From Chloroflexota bacterium (GTDB taxonomy: Bacteria; Chloroflexota; UBA4733), in contig JAMDCW010000037.1 in assembly GCA_023489405.1 (NCBI GenBank), forward strand, positions 1 through 7,335: DNA of 7,335 nt, read 5' to 3'. Position 1 is the first letter of the stretch; every line of letters begins with the position of its first letter. Of the stretch, positions 5,571-7,335 are shown piece by piece. The notes under the pieces are model-generated. The model saw only the letters and a list, made by a program, of their open reading frames with translations, ran no database searches and was not told the DNA's origin. Both the position numbers and the translations under genes were made by a program.

Positions 5571-7094
5571 TCAGGCAGCGGAAGCGGTGGTTTTGAATTC
5601 GACGTCGGCGCCCTGCCCTCGAGCGACTCCTAAGGCATTGAAGACGGCGGTAAAGGCGGCGGTAACGATGACGTTGAGGAGGAGGGCGGTGATTGCAGCG
5701 TAGGCGGTGTAGCTGAAGCCGCCGATATGGAGGGCATAGATAGAGCTCGCGAATTTGTTGGCCACGGCCATGACTATGCCGGCGGTGATACCTGCGGCCC
5801 AACCGAGGAGGAGCGCCCAGCGGTGGAACCATTGTGTATAGAGAGGAAAGATGACGGCGGGGAAGGTCTGGGAAATGAGGATGCCACCGAGCAATTGGAA
5901 GTTGATCGCGTACTGCTGGGGGAGAAAGATGACGAAGATGAGAGCGCCGAACTTGACGAGGAAGGAGACGATTTTGGCGGCGGATGCCTCTTCGGCTGTA
6001 GAGCAGCCGGGGCGGAAGTAGATCTTGTAGATGTTGCGAGTGAAGAGATTTGCGGCGGCGATGGACATGACGGCTGAAGGAACGAGGGCACCGACAACGA
6101 TTGCGGCGAAGGTGACGCCGAGAAACCAGGAGGGGAACATAGCCTGGAAGAGGGCAGGCACAGTAAAGTTGGGTGTTTGGGGACGAATGTGTGCGGCAAG
6201 GGCAAAGTAGCCGAGCAGGGCCATAAAGGCGAGTAATAGGGAGTAGAGGCCGAGGAGGGCGGAGTTGCGGCGAATGACACCGCCGCTCTTTGCGCTGAAG
6301 ACGGCGGTGATGGCGTGGGGATACATGTAGAGCGCCAGGGCAGAGCCGAGGGCGAGGGTGCCGTAGGCGGCATAGGCGCCGGGAGGGAGGATGAGCGGCG
6401 CTTTCTTGGCGGCGAGCGCCTGGCCGGCAGCGGCGAAGATGTGGCCATAGCCACCGAGCTTTATAGGAATGTAGATGGCAGCGACGATACAGGTGATGTA
6501 GATGAGTGCATCTTTGATGATCGCAGTGAGAGCAGGCGCTCGCAAGCCGCTGGAGTAGGTGTAGAGGGCTAAAACCAAGAAGGCGATGATGAGCGGAATA
6601 TCGGCCACCAGGCCGTTACCGGTGAATCCTAATGTCGCGATGACCACCTGCATGCCGACGAGCTGGAGGGCAATATAGGGCATAGTGGCGACGATTCCGG
6701 TAATGGCGATCGCGAGGGCGAGCGTACTGCTATCGGTGCGGTGTTGTACCCAATCGGATACGGTGATGTAGCCGTAGCGTTTTGCTGCTACCCACAGGCG
6801 TGGCATGAGGAAGAAGACCAGTGGCCAGACGACAATCGTATAGGGGACGGCGAAGAAGCCGACAGCGCCGATGCCAAATAGTGAACCGGGGACGGCGATG
6901 AACGTGTAGGCGGTGAAGAGATCGCCACCGATGAGGAACCAGCACACGATGGTGCCGAACTGGCGCCCTCCTAATCCCCATTCATTGAGGAGTTTCAGAT
7001 CTCCCCGGCGCCAGGCTGCTGCAGCGAAGCCAACGTAGGCAACGAGGATGAAGAGGATGACAAAGACGATGGTGGCAATCCAATCGATATGCAT
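5571..7094 (-). CDS. Sodium:solute symporter (SSS family, monocarboxylate-permease type)
   Basis: An inner-membrane transporter of 507 aa with about 13 hydrophobic segments (roughly 4-26, 48-69, 73-98, 124-152, 164-181, 191-212, 240-262, 278-300, 322-346, 375-394, 398-417, 425-445, 462-487), the layout of the SSS family. Family marks are GLGGRQFG (40-47), the YPHAITAVFSAKS stretch (258-270) typical of MctP-like carriers, and VGALVPSAVMSIAAANLF (334-351), matching the conserved sodium-site helix. It probably couples Na+ or H+ to uptake of a small organic acid such as lactate, pyruvate or acetate; the exact substrate cannot be told. The ATG at 7092-7094 has a GGAGAAGGG purine run upstream. It follows a DUF3311 gene by 75 bp and precedes the SDR gene. 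DUF3311 beside an SSS carrier is a recurrent pair, which supports the call. Confidence 0.93.
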   Translation of the reverse strand: MHIDWIATIVFVILFILVAYVGFAAAAWRRGDLKLLNEWGLGGRQFGTIVCWFLIGGDLFTAYTFIAVPGSLFGIGAVGFFAVPYTIVVWPLVFFLMPRLWVAAKRYGYITVSDWVQHRTDSSTLALAIAITGIVATMPYIALQLVGMQVVIATLGFTGNGLVADIPLIIAFLVLALYTYSSGLRAPALTAIIKDALIYITCIVAAIYIPIKLGGYGHIFAAAGQALAAKKAPLILPPGAYAAYGTLALGSALALYMYPHAITAVFSAKSGGVIRRNSALLGLYSLLLAFMALLGYFALAAHIRPQTPNFTVPALFQAMFPSWFLGVTFAAIVVGALVPSAVMSIAAANLFTRNIYKIYFRPGCSTAEEASAAKIVSFLVKFGALIFVIFLPQQYAINFQLLGGILISQTFPAVIFPLYTQWFHRWALLLGWAAGITAGIVMAVANKFASSIYALHIGGFSYTAYAAITALLLNVIVTAAFTAVFNALGVARGQGADVEFKTTASAA

Positions 7095-7117
7095 CGAAAA
7101 AACCCTTCTCCGAGAAC

Positions 7118-7132
7118 GCCAGCCGGGCTGGC
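7118..7132 (-). promoter_or_regulatory. Hairpin between the DUF3311 gene and the symporter gene
   Basis: GCCAGCC-G-GGCTGGC is a perfect inverted repeat; a realistic RNA form is a 5-bp stem with a 5-nt loop. It sits between the DUF3311 stop and the symporter ribosome-binding site. On the minus strand a T6 run follows about 15 nt later (7098-7103), too far for a standard terminator. It might set relative expression or mRNA stability of the two genes. Confidence 0.3.
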
Positions 7133-7169
7133 CGTTTCAATGCAGCATCGCTTCGTTGTTATGGAGATG

Positions 7170-7335
7170 TCAGCGGGTTACGAAATAGACCGTTGCGCAG
7201 ATAAGACCACCGAGGATGATCCAGAGCATCTGCCACCAGTAGTAGAAAGGAATGCCGGCAAGGGTAGGGTTTTGGAAGGCGTAGATCTGGGGGAAGAGGG
7301 TAAAGAGGAAGGGGAGGATGAGGAGGATCTGCCAG
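7170..7335 (-). CDS. DUF3311 small membrane protein (5' end outside the window)
   Basis: The last 54 codons of a minus-strand gene, ending at TGA 7170-7172. It has two hydrophobic segments, one around ILLILPFLFTLFP and one around WWQMLWIILGGLICATVYF, joined by a short loop containing NPTLAGIPFYYWWQ. This matches the pattern of DUF3311 proteins (about 60-75 aa), whose hallmark is a G-x-P-F-x-Y-W/Y-Q motif leading into the second helix. Such genes habitually lie directly upstream of SSS-family symporters, and here the symporter follows after 75 bp. It is presumably an accessory or small subunit of the carrier in the inner membrane; its biochemical role is not established. Only some 5-20 N-terminal residues are missing. 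Confidence 0.85.
   Translation of the reverse strand, partial: WQILLILPFLFTLFPQIYAFQNPTLAGIPFYYWWQMLWIILGGLICATVYFVTR

Noticed and set aside
5774..6454. A 226-codon Ser/Pro-rich frame on the minus strand inside the symporter gene
   Set aside because: Out-of-frame overlap with the symporter; the Ser/Pro bias is a frame-shift artefact of codons for hydrophobic residues.

Overview
This is a bacterial chromosomal window of moderately high GC content. Strong purine-rich Shine-Dalgarno sequences precede most genes, and GTG starts are used alongside ATG. The quinone-dependent class 2 dihydroorotate dehydrogenase implies a respiring bacterium. The transaldolase is of the long type (about 370-390 aa) common in actinobacteria, cyanobacteria and some Chloroflexota. 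I cannot fix the phylum from the sequence alone.

Left part (1-3407, minus strand). Transcribed right to left: a small hypothetical ORF (73 aa), an HpcH/HpaI-family class II aldolase (258 aa), a transaldolase, and a second HpcH/HpaI-family aldolase. The last gene runs into a structural anomaly. Bases 1-98 are an exact inverted copy of bases 524-621, which lie inside that same gene, so its C-terminus is replaced by nonsense. This is either an assembly or amplification fold-back chimera or a real inverted duplication.

Middle (3408-4726). pyrD, encoding dihydroorotate dehydrogenase (quinone), is the only plus-strand gene. Its leader carries a perfect 7-bp hairpin and a competing pairing next to the Shine-Dalgarno sequence. 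It diverges from the small ORF and converges on the right-hand cluster across about 140 bp that holds only weak inverted repeats.

Right part (4727-7335, minus strand). In transcription order: a DUF3311 small membrane protein (cut by the window edge), a sodium:solute symporter of the monocarboxylate-permease type, and a FabG-like NAD-type short-chain dehydrogenase. DUF3311 next to an SSS symporter is a familiar pairing. The whole set (organic-acid uptake, SDR oxidoreductase, two 2-keto-acid aldolases, transaldolase) would suit catabolism of a hydroxy, keto or sugar acid to pyruvate plus an aldehyde. That link is inference, because pyrD separates the two clusters.

I found no RNA gene, CRISPR array, mobile element or clearly new defence or biosynthetic system. 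The most notable signal is the inverted duplication at the left edge.
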